Position numbers and translations under genes: made by a program | Origin: Magicicada septendecula | Taxonomy: Eukaryota; Arthropoda; Insecta; Hemiptera; Cicadidae | DNA length: 64,000 bases | Reading direction: 5' to 3' | Assembly: GCA_034769895.1 (NCBI GenBank) | Contig: CM068367.1 | Location: forward strand, 313,905,986-313,969,985 | Shown: positions 1 through 13,389 of the stretch, piece after piece | Position numbering within the stretch: the stretch's first letter is position 1 | How the letters are laid out: each line of letters begins with the position of its first letter | The notes under the pieces: model-generated | Told to the model about the DNA's origin: nothing | Database searches by the model: none | What the model saw: the letters and a program-made list of their open reading frames with translations, nothing else

Positions 1-950
1 ACCCCTAGCCCTCGCTACCTTTTTCGTAAAAGAGCAAGAAATTGGATAATTTTAGGCTTAGTGGGCGAAGAAGCAAATCATAAATCAAATCACAATATGA
101 CACGACAATATGGTATGTGGGATGTCAATACGGGAGTTGTGTACAGAATTTTATAAATAGCGTAGTACAATGTTCTTATAAAAATACGGAAATATAACCG
201 TTTTCTTTTAATATAGGCCTACTAGAATCAATAAAAGACTGCACTGTATATGTTACGGGTTATATTTTTAAATTTAGTCATTTCCGAAGTAGTATAAGAA
301 AACTGATTGAAATTTGTACCCTGAGAAGTTACGGGTTTGATAACTAAAGGTCTTAAGCCCTTAGTATCTCAACGGTATTTAGAAGAAAAGAAATGACCTT
401 CATTTGCTACAGTTTTCGCCTAATACAATCGTTTTATAGCCGGGTCATCAAGTCAACTCCGTTCAAGAACGACAGAGTATTCTCAATCGCTATTGTCTCG
501 TCGGCGAAGTCGGTTTTCTAATCTCCTCTCATCCCGCATCTGTATATTAAGGCTCGTAGAGCAGAACATTCCGCTATTATGTGTTGACTGTGTGATTTGT
601 GTGTAAAAAGGGAAATTAATTTAATTTAATTCTGACTTCTATTCAAGAAAAATAACAAAATCGAATACAAACCACAGTACAGTATACAAAATGCGTAATA
701 CTTTAAAGAGAAAAGCGATTTGTCTGTAGTTGGAACTGGAAACACACATTTGAGTATAACTTACAAGGGAAAGACAAAAATAAAGGAAAATTTATTTTCC
801 TCCCAACAACATGCCAGGCATCATTACCTTTCGTTATAAATCATAACCTCGTATCGTTTTTTCGTTGGTAGTACTTTTTTATTGTTAGACGTTTATGATT
901 CTGTTTAAAGCCAATTTAAAATGCTTTAATGATTTAAAAATCCAATGTAG
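1..950. other. AT-rich DNA without recognisable genes
   Basis: No open frame of convincing length or codon character is present on either strand. One copy of the palindromic octamer TAGGCCTA, enriched across the window, lies at 214-221. I see nothing else that can be named. Confidence 0.5.
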
Positions 951-954
951 AATG

Positions 955-1875
955 CAAAAGCAATATGGAAAAGTTGTTTGAATGGAAGAAACGATCTAGG
1001 AATGGATTTCTCTCTATGATGAGCAGCGGAAAAGTAAGCCATCCTCTTCGAAGAATAATGACATCAGAACGGTTAAGCAAATTATTTACTGTAATCGACG
1101 AATAAAAGTTGATGAAGTTGCAAGTGAATTGAATATAAGCCATGGTTCGTCATTTTCAATCATTCACGATTCTTTAAAGTTTTGTAAAGTGCTCGCTAGG
1201 GTCTACGTCCATTGACAGACATCCACAAAGAGAATCGTTTAAAAATTTCTCAGAACCTTTGAAACGTTATGAAGCTGAAGGATATTCATTTAGAAGTGAA
1301 TAATATCAGTGGATAAGAAATCGGTGTACCACTTTGAACCTGAGAGTACGCGACAAAGTTTAGTCTGGGAACACTGCTCATCTTCCACAGAAAAAAAATG
1401 AAAACTCACACTGCTGTGGGAAAATTGATGATGACGATATACTGCAATATGGAAGGTTTTGTTTACTTCACGCCTAAAGATGAAACAGTGAATAGTGACA
1501 ACTACTGTGAGCTGCTGCGATTACTGAAGCCGATAATCAACACCTAAAGACATGATAAACGTTCAGGAGTGACTGTGCTCCAGGACAACGCTCGACCTCA
1601 TGCCGCCAGCAAAATAATATTTTACGTTCAGGATCTTAGGTTAGAGCTGCTGGACTAGCCAACATACCTGACCTGACTCCGAGCGATTTCACATTTTTAG
1701 CTCATTGAGAGAACAGCTGTGAAGAAGATATTTTTGTTCTCATGAACAGATAAATTAATCGCCACAAAGACCGAAAGACCGAAAAATTTCTTCAAAGAAG
1801 GAATTCAAAACCTTGTTAAAAAACGGATTAAATTCATACAAGCAGGGGGGGTTATTTAGAAAATAATGGTTGTTT
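955..1875 (+). pseudogene. Decayed mariner transposase
   Basis: Read in several frames, this stretch gives most of a mariner-family transposase, the DDD enzyme that cuts and pastes its own element at TA sites. The helix-turn-helix part is visible near 1108 (VDEVASELNISHG). The first catalytic Asp is near 1312 before a VYHFE-like string, the second at 1584 in LQDNARPHAA, and the third at 1685 in LTPSDF. The C-terminal end (FFKEGIQNLV, then IQAGG) lies near 1790-1850. Multiple stops and indels break it; the second-to-third Asp distance is 4 nt short of the usual D34D spacing. It is an old, inactive copy. I could not identify its terminal inverted repeats. The family is clear; the subfamily is not assigned. 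Confidence 0.85.
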
Positions 1876-3318
1876 CACTTATGTAAATTCACATAAAATA
1901 TTGAATTTTAAAATTTCACTTTACTTTTTAATTTATCCTCGCATATTGTATGTACGTAGGTTATGATCTTTATAGTGTTTTATATTATAAAAAGTATAAT
2001 ATAATAAACAATGTATATCTCAACTTTAAAGTTTTCAAGACATTATTTTCACGTGTAATTTCATGAAGGAGTATTCTGAGTGTTCTTAAATATTTAGTTG
2101 TATCTTGATAATACAAAAATAATGAGATGTACAGTACAACACAACTGAGCAAAGAAGAACATAACTTTAAAAGAAAAATATGTTATACATTCTAAATTAA
2201 TATAGATTAAACTACTAATCGTTTAGTTTTTTAAACGTAGTTATACAAAAAACATCAAACTCAATGCCTTGTGTTTTTTTTTTTTACTGTTGTTAAAAGA
2301 CACTATTCTACACTTGAATTTTCTGACACGATTTTCGAAACAATTTGTCTTTCCTTCTAACAATATGTGGAGACTAGTCAACGTTCACTAATCAAGTAGA
2401 AGTTACAATATTCAGACCGTTTTGTATCCCTCTAGTTTCAAAAACATAATATTACAAATTACTTATTCCATACACAACTAATCAATAACAATTATCATTT
2501 TATATTTATTAATTATGACTACAAATAAGGTTAAAAATGTGCTAAAATTAAAACAAAAATTCTCTCAAAGTGCCAACATTTGGAAGCACACTCTTCGCAG
2601 AATAATCACAATGCTTCACCATTACGCTGAAAATTATACCTCTCGCTGAAAATTTAATAGTACACTTTACTATTAAAACGTCCACAGTAATTAATAGCGT
2701 CTGCTGTACCTACTATACATTTACTATTTATTGTGCGACACATTGTTGCAGTAGACACTTTTGACACGACAGAAGTGTCTTTAAACACGCCGAACGATTA
2801 ATTTCACATCGTCCCCAGTGAATTTTATTGACCTATAAATCGCATCAACGATACCCTAAAATATGTTTACAATATTTGTACATTTTGTGGTTTATTTTCA
2901 CTACATCCCTCAGTTTCGGTAAACAACTCTCAACGACACTGACTTGTTTTTCATTTCAGAAGTCATCAAGATTTAAACAGGCACACTCTAGCCGTAATGT
3001 CGCATTGCAGCTTAACGTAAGCTAGTTACAAATTTAAGTAAACTTGCATAAAGTTTACTACTTTTATACTTTTACGTCTTCCAGTCGTATTAAAAATGTG
3101 GTTTTTTATAGATATTAAAGTGAACAAGCGTTAGGTGTCAGTAAACCAAAACGCCCTCATCAATTTAGTGGGTTGAAATTAATACTAAATTTCATTAAAT
3201 GCCAACGGCATAACATTCAATTAGGTAAGTTAAGTGGATTAATTTATATTTTTAGCAATTTTGAATACCTGGGCTACAGTGTATCTTACAATCCAAGCAC
3301 CGGCGTTGTGACTAAGTT
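1876..3318. other. Unannotated AT-rich DNA
   Basis: No recognisable coding or repeat features. A short open frame near 2828-3025 has no family resemblance and looks like chance. Confidence 0.45.
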
Positions 3319-3591
3319 GCAGGTATACTCTCCATGATCATAGAAGAAACACAGATGTTCGGCAGGAACTGAATATTATGAGTATACTCGACAGGATCGC
3401 CCAGTATCGGCTGAATTGGTGGGGACATCTTTGCTGAATGGATGACTGCCGTATCCCCAAACAACTATGGAACTATAAGCCGAGGGGACGGAGAGGTGTG
3501 GGACATCCTAGGAAGCGCTGGAGTGACGCTGGAGCCTCTAATCTTTGCCTATTTGAGACCGGAACAAACCATCCTTGGTTTAATCCTTGAA
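3319..3591 (+). pseudogene. 5'-truncated LINE, 3' end (family A, copy 1)
   Basis: The translated remnant ends with the signature of an arthropod endonuclease/reverse-transcriptase LINE C-terminus: YRLNWWGHL, MDDCRIPKQLWNY, then PRGRRGVGHPRKRW. Homology with the second copy at 29,120-29,457 starts abruptly at about 3319, as expected for 5' truncation during target-primed reverse transcription. A stop interrupts the frame after the WGHL string. The element ends in TTGAAGATGAT, which runs directly into the (GAT)n tract. No target-site duplication was found. The LINE clade cannot be fixed from the C-terminus alone. Confidence 0.8.

Positions 3592-3678
<87 letters not shown>
3592..3678 (+). repeat. 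(GAT)29 microsatellite from a LINE tail
   Basis: 29 uninterrupted GAT units, continuous with the 3' tail of the preceding LINE copy. The sister copy at 29,457 has only about two units, so the tract expanded after insertion. Poly-Asp or poly-His open frames across it are artefacts. Confidence 0.95.
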
Positions 3679-3679
<1 letters not shown>

Positions 3680-4590
3680 ATTTATATTTAGAATGTACAT
3701 ATTATCTGCATTTTCATCTAGTATCTGACATCAAAACATGCCAAAAAACTGACACGCGCGCGTATGTGTGTGTTTGTACGGAGCAATATTTTCCGTAAAA
3801 GCTGCTGAAAAGTTCCTGTACACTGGAGCCTGATGTCACGACGTATGCTCTCTCAGCCGGTGTCAATTGAATTTAAACTTGCCAGGCTGTGAGGGCGTGG
3901 GCTTAAGTGTCCGTGTAGGGTATCCACGACAGCCATCTTCAGTGGAGCGGGATGGTAAGAATCTCTTTTCACTTAGTTCTAGGCGAGCGGCTGGCATCTC
4001 GGTTGACACTGGACACGGTTGTCGACTGGACACGTCTAGTATCCCACACGTTGACCTTAGATCACGTCCTAACAGCCGGCAAATTTTATTCTGTCGATGT
4101 TACGATGCTTACTGTACTTTCTTACTGTCACTCCTCACTTTATTTCAAGGACTGAAATACACATATGACTCCGAACCGTTTGTATTTCTTGTCATTTACA
4201 TGTCAGAACAAAGTATAATCATTATTTTATCATCATCGTCACCGTCGTCACCACCACCACTATCATCATCATCATCGCCATTATTATTGTTATATCGTCG
4301 TCGTCGTTGTTATAACTGTTTCCATTTCATTTTCCGTTTGTAGCTTCAACATAATCACAAAAACAAATATACGTACGCATGTGTTCACAAACCAGTTATG
4401 TTTTCATAAAACATAATCCATGATCAGGATTCACAATTTTAATTACCCCACGCAAAAACCGTTTCCCCCTGGATTCTTGCACCATTGTAACGAATTTAAT
4501 TATTATACGTTAACAATAATAACATAATAACATTATCATTATGCATTATTCTATTACAAAACATCCTTTTCAGAGGATCTGCCTTATCCT
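3679..4590. other. Unannotated; imperfect trinucleotide tract
   Basis: From 4217 to 4318 lies an imperfect mixture of ATC, GTC and ACC triplets. The part from 3830 to 4090 is richer in G+C than its surroundings but has no recognisable product. The open frames here look like chance. Confidence 0.45.
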
Positions 4591-5090
4591 CCGTGAAGGC
4601 AAGAGTGAAACTGAGGGCTATGTGGGGGGCACCGTAGCATGTCGAACAGGCTCCAAACGGGGGGCCAGAGGAAGTATGCAACATAATAACCCGTCTTTCT
4701 GGGCCCAATGTCCCTTCCCATCCTTAACCTATGATTGAATCTAATGTAATCCTTTTATCGTTACATACGTACAATGGTTGTGGGTCTTGGGGGAGGGAGT
4801 ACAATTGTCGAATATGTGCAACCAATTATTCTCAAATAATGCTCGGATTGGCAAAAAAAGCTGCCTGCCGACAGCAAATTCTAACCATTCTGGTGATGAG
4901 TTAGGACCAGTCTCCGGCGCCCAACTGGGCCCCTCGTCTAGAGGATAGTAATCGCTACTGAAGAGTCCCAGGTTCTCCAGCTTAGAAGACTGGCAGAGGA
5001 CCGATGACCTCCTCCTACTTTGGGTGTGTCAAGTACTTTATGGAATAAAACCAGACTGCCACCCTAGATAAGATCTAAACAACGAAAACT
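4590..5090. other. GC-richer island of unknown origin
   Basis: This segment is visibly less AT-rich than the flanks and reads like a transposon UTR or degenerate repeat, but I match it to no family. No credible coding frame. Confidence 0.3.
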
Positions 5091-8000
5091 ATAAAACTTA
5101 ATGGCGTTTTACCTGCATGATAATAGCAAAGCTGCGTTAAAACCATTTAACAAATAAACAAGTTACACGTGTTTCTTATGTTTAATGAAAACCGATAATA
5201 ATAACGAATTTATGCATATAATATAAACGATTCTCGTATATTAATTTTGTAATTTAAAAAAATTTTTAACAAGATTTTTTTTTAATTAATAAAAAATAAA
5301 AACGTAAATAAAAACGTAAGCACACGAACGATCTACGCTGGAAACTCTAGTTTAGTTTACATTGCAATTCAGTATCAAAAAATAATAATTGACTATTGTT
5401 ACCTTTAATCTTTGAAAATGTTTCAAATAACTTCAAATACTGTAGGAATCTACGTCGGCTACATTCAAAATTTAACGGAATATGTAACACTACACTTTAA
5501 TATTTTAAGCGTTTGTAACCCAAATATGTTATAACATAATTCCTATTATATGTGAAAAACCTTTTGCATTTCTTTACTATACTGATATATTGATATATTG
5601 CAATAAATATATTCTACGGCGCAATCAAGAGATCATCAATTTTGAGTACATCATTGTTCTGCTAAGTCTAATCAGTTCCTTACGCAAGTAACATGATCAG
5701 TTCCTTAGAGACAGTAACGTGCAAAAATACTCAGAAAATTTAATAAGGTAAACTTTGATTACTAGTTAGGTCTTATCAGCTGTAATGATGAAAGGCTATG
5801 ATAAACGTTCTTTTCATTCCTGTCTTACACAGATAAACACTTCAAAGAAAAATTAATATTAGAGAAAATAACAATATAATAAACAGACTAAAATGGAAAT
5901 TACATAATTAGTGTTCAATGCCGGTATGCTTAATACTGAATTGTTTTTGGATAGAAATAATTGAATTATAAAAAGCATTAGTTAACGATTAATATAAGTA
6001 CGTTAGTCACACTATTATATAGCAAAAATCGTTTATCGTGATAGTAATATTTCTCATATTTAATACTAAAAACTGTGTTTTCATCTTTATAACAAAAACA
6101 CAAGTTTTACACGTAGGCTATTAAAAAACATCAAAAGTTTCTAAACCATAAACATCAATACAAAACTCACAACAGGAAAAGTGCTTCAATGATGGCTGTA
6201 AACAGAGCTGGCAGCGCATCCAGTTTTAGATTCCAGTTAATTAGACGAGACTTTAAGTAAAACTGTTACGTTTGTAACTGTAATTAATTAGAACAACTGG
6301 TTATATTTTCGACTACAAAAATTATAAATATTATCATTAATTGTTTTAATTTTTTACTTACAATTATGCACCAATTAAACGGCTAATACATTTTATATTC
6401 CTATATCTACTGGACTCGTACAGAAAAATACAAAATTAAAATAACAAAATTAAATTATCGACTAAAATTGCTATGAAGATTGTCTGACACATACATTTTA
6501 AGAATCTGATGATACGTTTTTGAAGAGATTGAGGTACAATAAATCCCTAAAACTCTTAAAGCGTTTAATGTAATGAAATTAGTGTGTAGAATGTAAAAAT
6601 TAGTTTTAAAGGTAATGAAAAAAGTGAGTAGAATAAACAATTCTATTGTGTTCTATTCTATTTTGTTCCGTTTATTCTGTTCTAAATTCTAATAAAAAAT
6701 GTATTTTGTTTTTCATCTCATTATTTAAAAAATTGATTGATTTTAAAGGTAATTTTTATCACTCACATAAAACTTTATTTAACGCTCGGTTTTCTGTAAA
6801 TAACTTAAATAATATCAATGATAGAAAAAGTTAATAGAAATCTTTCTGACGTGTGCGTAATTTATCTTTAATTTAATGTCCATGCCACTAACCTATTACT
6901 ATTGTTAATAAATAGTTCATTTAAGCTTATATAAAATAACAAGCAAGACATGAAATCAGTCTTACTTAATAGGCGTAACAGATAATAAATTCATAACGGA
7001 GACTTGATATTATTAACCGTAGAAAGTAAATTTAAGCATTATTTTAAATTTTTGAGTAAAATAAAATGTTGTTAACAAACCTGACTTAATGAAGATTGTA
7101 AAGTGAATTTTATATAAACGTTACGAATCTGAGTTTATTTAGAGTTTATTGAGTTTATACGTTAAAAAATATATCTTTCTCTCCTGCTTTATTTACATAC
7201 AGCTTCAAGAAACTTGCCGAAAAAGTAACACACGTATGGTTTAAAATGTTGACTGTGTCGTTTAGAAAAGTAAATGATTTGATTACAAGTTGCTAAGCAA
7301 GATATCATCTAATTAATTAATTAACAACCACATCTAAGTAACAACACTGCTAGTTTGTCATGCTTAATAATCTGAAAATGCAGTACCAGAGAAAAGAATA
7401 TAACAGGCCAAGAAAACAAATACATCTGGTAGAATCTCAGTGAAACTCAAGCGGGAACAACGGAGGAAATTATTAGTTCTGCCTAGGCAAGGCAGTAATT
7501 GTTTCTAAATAATTTTTAACATTCGCAATGGGTTAACGTGTCAAAGTTGTCCGTGACAGAACAGTACTCTGTATTATGAGACCGTAAATTCCAAGCCTAA
7601 AACGCAGATTCAGCGAGCTGGAAAATAGGGGGAGAAAGACGGTTGTCGTCGTTAAGAAGAAATGACATCGTGGAAACTGAACGAAGCACTGTTATCGTTG
7701 TTTTGATAGTCACTGATAACAGTACAGGGGGAATGAAAAGCGATTTACTGAAATTATTTTCATCCGCGCGAGGTATGAAAATTATCTTGTTTCAAGGAGA
7801 ATGTTGTTGCACGTCATTTGCCTAGTGATTTTCCTGGAAGAAAATAAGTCTTCGTTTGAGAGGCGCGTTTTATAAAAGAACGTTTTTGCCTCATAATTTT
7901 TTGTAAAAGTACTTTCTTTAGTCGATTTCAGAGCGAGATAATTTCAGGACAAAAAGAGCAGGTCAGGATGTTTACTCTTTACAACAAGGACAGCAGCAGA

Positions 8001-9180
8001 GTTTTGTCAGAACAGAGTTTTTCGTTTCTTATTCAAAACATTAAAACACTGAAATTTTCTTATCAAAAACACAGATGTTTGCACGTTGCTAAATCTAGCT
8101 GTAAACTTTTGCTCAGCCGCCTTTTCACTATATTTCACTTTCCGACTTAAATAAATGTACGTATGGCCGGTAGTATATTTCTATCCTGAGTGGTATACGA
8201 AGGGCTACAGAATACTGTAACTTTATATAGAAAATAGATACAAGCTTACTGGCCTTTCGGAGAATTGGACTGCTTACATAACAAGATTTTAATGAACTGA
8301 TTAATGCTAGTTTACTTAAACCTATATAACTACAACCCTATAACATAACCATGCGTAACATGTCGATACAGCACGTTCATTGCTTTATTTGAATTTTCAT
8401 TGGAAGTCCTAAATACAGATAAAATCAAGTTAGTGCTGATTTGGTTTGGCACATGCTCTGTTTTAGACACGTAACGTAGCAGCGATTTCATTGGAACTAC
8501 CGAGTGAAGTACTTCTCACATGTCATGGCCACGTGATTTTTTCATGAACGAAATGAACTACGTGACTTTATAAGCAGTTTATATTTAACTTATTTTCTAT
8601 CAACATAACATAACATAACACTATCGGAGAATATAAAACTACTTAAACTAACTTCCAAAGTAAAAGTATTGAACCTTTACTCCTGAAAGCTAAATTCTCA
8701 ATATTTGTTGCTTTCAAGAAAAGAGTACTTTAAGCAGAAATAAATTTCGAAAAATCTCACAGAATATATTTGTTTATAAAGATACTTTACTACAGTGAAC
8801 ATTCAATAACCTATCGTCATTATAATGTATTTAATAGCTAGCTGTACCACACTGGAGTAACTAGGGTGGGATCAGAGAGGATCAAAGCCCTCCCCCAGAG
8901 CTACTAAACATTTCAGCAAAATTTCATAATCATTTAATGTATATCTAGTGCTAAGCCAGTTTCGTGCGTCAAACAAGGCTTATAAACAATTGTAGAAAAA
9001 ACAAATTACAATATTTTTAAATTAATTAAAGAAAGTTGGAATTTTCTTAATAATGACAATCACACAACATTTGGTAAATAACGTATTCGCCAGAATACGA
9101 AAACACGACGTACTTTTAACTTTTTTCTCCCACGCTTCCACTTACAGGGTTTTCTATGTCTATGATTTCTCTAATCCATT
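5091..9180. other. Featureless AT-rich DNA
   Basis: About 4 kb without coding potential that I can support; the open frames near 7643-7825 and 7968-8150 show no family resemblance. A short ATAAC direct repeat occurs near 8604-8620. At 8849-8900 a run with CCCTCCCCC resembles the G/C-tract ends of some DNA transposons, but I could not establish a partner end. Confidence 0.45.
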
Positions 9181-9976
9181 CAGTGGTTCCCAAAAGTTTC
9201 AGTTCGCGGACACCCCTTAAATAATTTAAAAATTCACGGACCCCGCCTCAGTTCTGAAATGAAACAAACAGTAAATATGACAGAAACAATTATGTTTTAA
9301 TTAAAATGTGTTAAAATCAAAATTCTCTTAACTTGCAAAATTATAATATTAATGATATCAAACATAGTTAAATGTGAACAATGAGGCTGCTTTTGAACGA
9401 TTAGCTCTGCAATATTGGGTTTAATGTCTGATAATTTCAATATTAAGTCACTCTCGACACCAAGTTTATTTTTTAACTTCGACTTCAAGTACGTGAGCAG
9501 GGAGAATGCGGTTTCACACAAATAAGTAGAGGGAAAACAGTTAAACGCTTCAAAGCTTTTTTTGCGAGTTCAGATAGTCAGTCAACACACATAACCAGAA
9601 GTCAGTTAGCTGTAATTGCGAAAAGTGTAATTTTAATGAACTGTCAGTTAAAAGTTCTACGAATGAATCTTCTTTTTGTAATGTAAGAGAGAGGTCTAGT
9701 CAGTTCGGCTGACAAACAGATCTGCTACACGACATGATTTAAAGACATTATTAAAGCCATTAGTTTGAAATTACTTTTACAATTACAATTAGTTTGACCC
9801 CCCCCCCCCCAAGAAATCCTGGAATCTTCTACTAATTGTTTTAAGATCTAAAATTTAGATTTTGCAGCATTAAAAAATCGGAGAAAATTACGGTATAGGC
9901 CTATTCTAATTTCTGTTAAAAGTGTCTGCGGGCCCCCTGAAACATTGTCGCGGACCCCACTTTGGGAATCACTGCT
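9181..9976. mobile_element. hAT-type transposon remnant
   Basis: The ends are inverted relatives: CAGTGGTTCCCAAA on the left, and TTTGGGAATCACTG on the right, typical of hAT termini. Both are followed inward by CGCGGACCCC-like strings. The 796-bp interior keeps a hAT C-terminal coding remnant on the minus strand. No 8-bp target duplication is visible (AATCCATT against CTCTATTC), so the flanks have decayed or the ends are slightly misplaced. Confidence 0.7.
9297..9560 (-). pseudogene. hAT transposase C-terminal fragment (ZBED5-like)
   Basis: The minus-strand frame contains the hAT dimerisation region: TYLCETAFSLLTYLKSK, then LGVESDLILKLSDIKPNI and HCSHL. These strings are characteristic of the end of ZBED5-like hAT proteins, where the domain mediates transposase oligomerisation. 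The zinc-finger and catalytic parts are absent, so this is an internally deleted, non-functional copy inside the CAGTGGTTCCC-bounded element. Confidence 0.75.
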
Positions 9977-11644
9977 CTATTCTAATACCTCTATGGTTTG
10001 AACCTTCGTATTTGAAAAGGTAAACTAGCAGTTTCTTAACCAAAATTCGGAAGATGAGAAATTTTTATTGCAGATTTTACACACACAAAAATAACGTATT
10101 TTAACACGAACTATAAGTTGCTGAAATCATTCTTGGGACAACATCCTTAAAGTGCAAAGAGGCAATAAAACCGGGTTTTTTCAAATAACTCCAGAAAGAA
10201 TAATTTTTACAAAGTTTATTAAGAATACAATTTATTTTAGAATTAAACTGATTCTTAATTATATGAGATTTATTACCTTTAATCTGAATAACAATTAATG
10301 GCATACTTTGAAATCAGCCCATTTGCATATTTATCCAAATTTCCCTTGTACTTCAGGTTGGTTTGGTCAAAAAGTTTAAAATGCAAAGAATTTACAAACT
10401 GTATTTATAAAATTATATCAAAATAATCCTGAATTTTTCATTTGACCTAAGGAAAATGGGGGGGTTCAACCTTCGAGCTAGTTTTATCCCCCCAAACAGG
10501 AGCAGCTCCTAGTGATACTTCTGATCACAACTGTGTAATAATAGTCTAACATGTTTCTGAAAATCTGTCTTCAATAGGGTTGTGCACTTCATTGATAAAA
10601 TTATAACAGTCTCACATGCACAATTATTTGCTATCCAGTCCCGTTCACTGATAAACAGTAACAAAAAACGTTCACTGACGTAATATTAAAACGTCACAAA
10701 ACACCCCATAAATACAATCTGGTGTCATTACGTAATACTTACAAAATGTGACATAAAATTGAACAAGGTCAAACAAAAGTTACGAAACCTACATTTATTG
10801 CATACGGTAGTCAAGATATTTACACTTAGAACATACTTGTCAAATTTACGCAGACTTCACAATAATATACAGACAGGTAACAATACGTAATAAAAAGTCC
10901 TGCTATTAAATAAACATACTTCATTAGTACAAAATTAAAAGGACAATGTATGGCCATAGGTCTGTTTTTCTTACCAACGACAACATTAGGTTCATAAACA
11001 ACCACCAGTTAGCAAGCACCTTACGGTTGCCAAGCAAAAATCCGAGTTTCACCTTACACACATTTTCTTCATGTTGTATAGTGCAAAATGAACACACAAT
11101 GGGTACCTTAAAATATAAGAGAAAGAGTGTGGTATAAACTTCATTAATTAACACACGTCACGTGAAGCGAAGTCGATTTATATTACTAACCAAACGAACC
11201 AATCCCAAGCGCTACAGTACTAAAAACCGAAACCTTCGATCCATAGTTTAACCAATATAATGTTAAAGCAAAGTGGTGGCAATGTTTTAGCTACAATGGA
11301 TTTATTTTATATTCAACATTAAAAATCCTTGCGTAACGTTGAAAACGGGACTGTCTAAAATCAGCAAAAACAATGCAGTTTCATTTCTAAAATCTCTCTA
11401 GCTGTAAAGATGTAGACAGTTTGCTGTCAGTAGAGGCTCCCTCACTAAAACTGAACGTAAAAAACATTTAACGGTTAAACAGCATTAAATTAGCAGGTTA
11501 AACAGGTCGTGTTTATTACTGCTTAAATAAGCGAGATAAGAATTTGCAAAATGAAATACGGAATCTAATGAGGAGGTATTTAAAATATACTGCTGCAGGA
11601 TGACAGTATTAAAACTTTTTATCAAAATCGTTTAAACCAGCAGT
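9977..11644. other. Unannotated AT-rich DNA
   Basis: No recognisable gene. A C/G-tract string at 10,455-10,520 (CTCCTAGTG at its right edge) may be the far end of an older transposon that starts near 8849 and surrounds the hAT remnant; this is weak. Confidence 0.35.
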
Positions 11645-12560
11645 TACAGCAAGTGAAACAGGCAAGAACATAGAGACCAAATGGAGGAATGCAAGAGGTT
11701 GTACAGAAGAAGTAGCAAAAGAGGCAATAGATAAAAAGAAGAAGTAAGTAGTAGAAGGGGTCTTAGACTGTGGAACGATGAAGTTGTTAAAGTAATAGAA
11801 TAGAAGAAAAGGGCACACCACATGTTTCTACAACTAAATATAGATAAAGCTAGCGACATCTATAAAGAAAAACGAAACAGAGCTAAGGGTTTAGTGAAAC
11901 AGGTAGGCCTACACGATAATCATGAAGTCAGTTTATAGGGAGAATTGAACATGATGTACATGGGAGACAACTTGTAGTCCATAAAATGCTAAAAGGCATG
12001 AATAAAAATGAAAATGATACGGCAGATTTAAACATCATTCCCGAACATAAATGGATAGATCATTATAAAGCTTTCAGGTCTAATGATAATGTAAACGCAG
12101 ACTACAGTGATACAGAAACCAAGAACTCTGTTACCTTACGAGGGAAGCCTTAATAACAATGCACGAGCTTGAAGAAGCCCTTGGAAGAACTAAAAATCGA
12201 AACCCACAGGACAGGATGGAATGAATTCAGAATTGTTCAAGTATAAGGGTATGTTGCTTAAACTTTGATTATTACATTTCTATAATACTTTTTGCAAAAA
12301 ACAGCAGGTCCCACGAGATTAGTTAACTGCTCGGGTGGTGTCTATTTTTAAGAAAGGAATCGGAATGACTGTAATAACTATAGGGGAGTATGTTTGGTTG
12401 ATACTGGATACAAAATATATGCAAACATTATAAACCATTGTCTGCAGACTGTTTCCCAGCATCTTATTTTGGAAGAACAAAACGGCTTCAAGAAGAGCAA
12501 ATCTTTTATTATATACAGAAAATGCTTTTATTATTACACAAATCATTGAGAAACAGTTCC
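11645..12560 (+). pseudogene. Decayed LINE reverse transcriptase, N-terminal part
   Basis: Multi-frame translation gives an endonuclease-to-RT linker and RT finger region of a non-LTR retrotransposon: LRLWNDEVVKVIE, YKEKRNRAKG, PEHKWIDHYKAF, EELEEALGRTKN, then FKKGNRNDCNNYRGV with TGYKIYANIINH and EEQNGFKK. These match RT blocks 0-2, which bind template and primer. The catalytic palm motifs are missing because the copy stops near 12,560. Numerous stops and frameshifts show it is dead. The DD41D transposon begins roughly 130-140 bp further on. Confidence 0.75.
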
Positions 12561-12702
12561 CGCAATGGTTTAACCACATTATCACAAACAGCAATCACGT
12601 AACACGACCGTGGCCTCCCGTCACTAATTACACAGCAAGTCAAGGTCATTAATAACAAACATATCAACAATCTCGTCGTTGCCATATACAGAGTGTTCAC
12701 AA

Positions 12703-13111
12703 ATGGTCGTCCAATACTTCGGTAACGAGTGTCCTTACATAATTACAAGAAAAAAAGTTCCTGTAAACATCGGTCCTAAAACGTATAGTTTTCCATCTGT
12801 CCGCCATTTTGTATTTTTTAAGAAAAATTTTATTTCTCGAGAATGGAGTGAGATATTCTAATGAAATCTGGTACGTATTACCCTAGTAACATAATCTACA
12901 AAATAAAATTTTTTGAAAATTTTACATTCACAAATTTCAAAATGGGCTGTTTTAATTTTTAAATCATTCATATTTCGCAAACTATTAGTTTTATGGAATA
13001 ATGTTCCATTAGATAAAATCTTTATCATTACTGCACGAACAAAGTGATACCTTACTTGTTGCAATGCGATCTCAAACAACCGATTTATGATGGAAAATGT
13101 CAGTGTGAGTC
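12703..13111 (+). repeat. Left long terminal inverted repeat
   Basis: Reverse-complement partner of 14,677-15,067. Shared strings include TGGTCGTCCAAT, CATCTGTCCGCCATTTTGTA, CTCGAGAATGGAGTGAGATA and GGAAAATGTCAGTGTGAGT. The left arm is about 18 bp longer because of small indels. Confidence 0.9.
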
Positions 13112-13389
13112 ACTCAATGCTCAATACCATGAAATCAGTGATGTTATCTCCTCCAGGTATTATTCAAAACCACTAGGCCAACTGAATATAAGTCAACAAT
13201 ACTTCGATCAGCTGTTTTATAAATTAATAAGCAAATTTGTAAAATTGAAACTGCAGTTGATCTTAGTGTTTTGAACAGAGTAGTGAATTGTGCGTTATTT
13301 TGATAATTTTTTTGCAATACTGTTGTTTTGTTTTTATTATTTTTTGTTTTATTGTTTATTGTGCGTTATTTTCATAATTTTCATTAGAT

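Noticed and set aside
3442..3798. Open frames with a poly-Asp or poly-His run
   Set aside because: The runs come from the (GAT)29 tail. The forward frame only partly overlaps the LINE frame and is not a protein gene.
4496..4738. Two overlapping short frames in the GC-richer island
   Set aside because: Open on both strands over the same bases with no family resemblance.
8849..10527. Larger transposon enclosing the hAT remnant
   Set aside because: The supposed ends (CACTGGAGTAACTAGG and CTCCTAGTG) match too weakly and no target duplication is visible.
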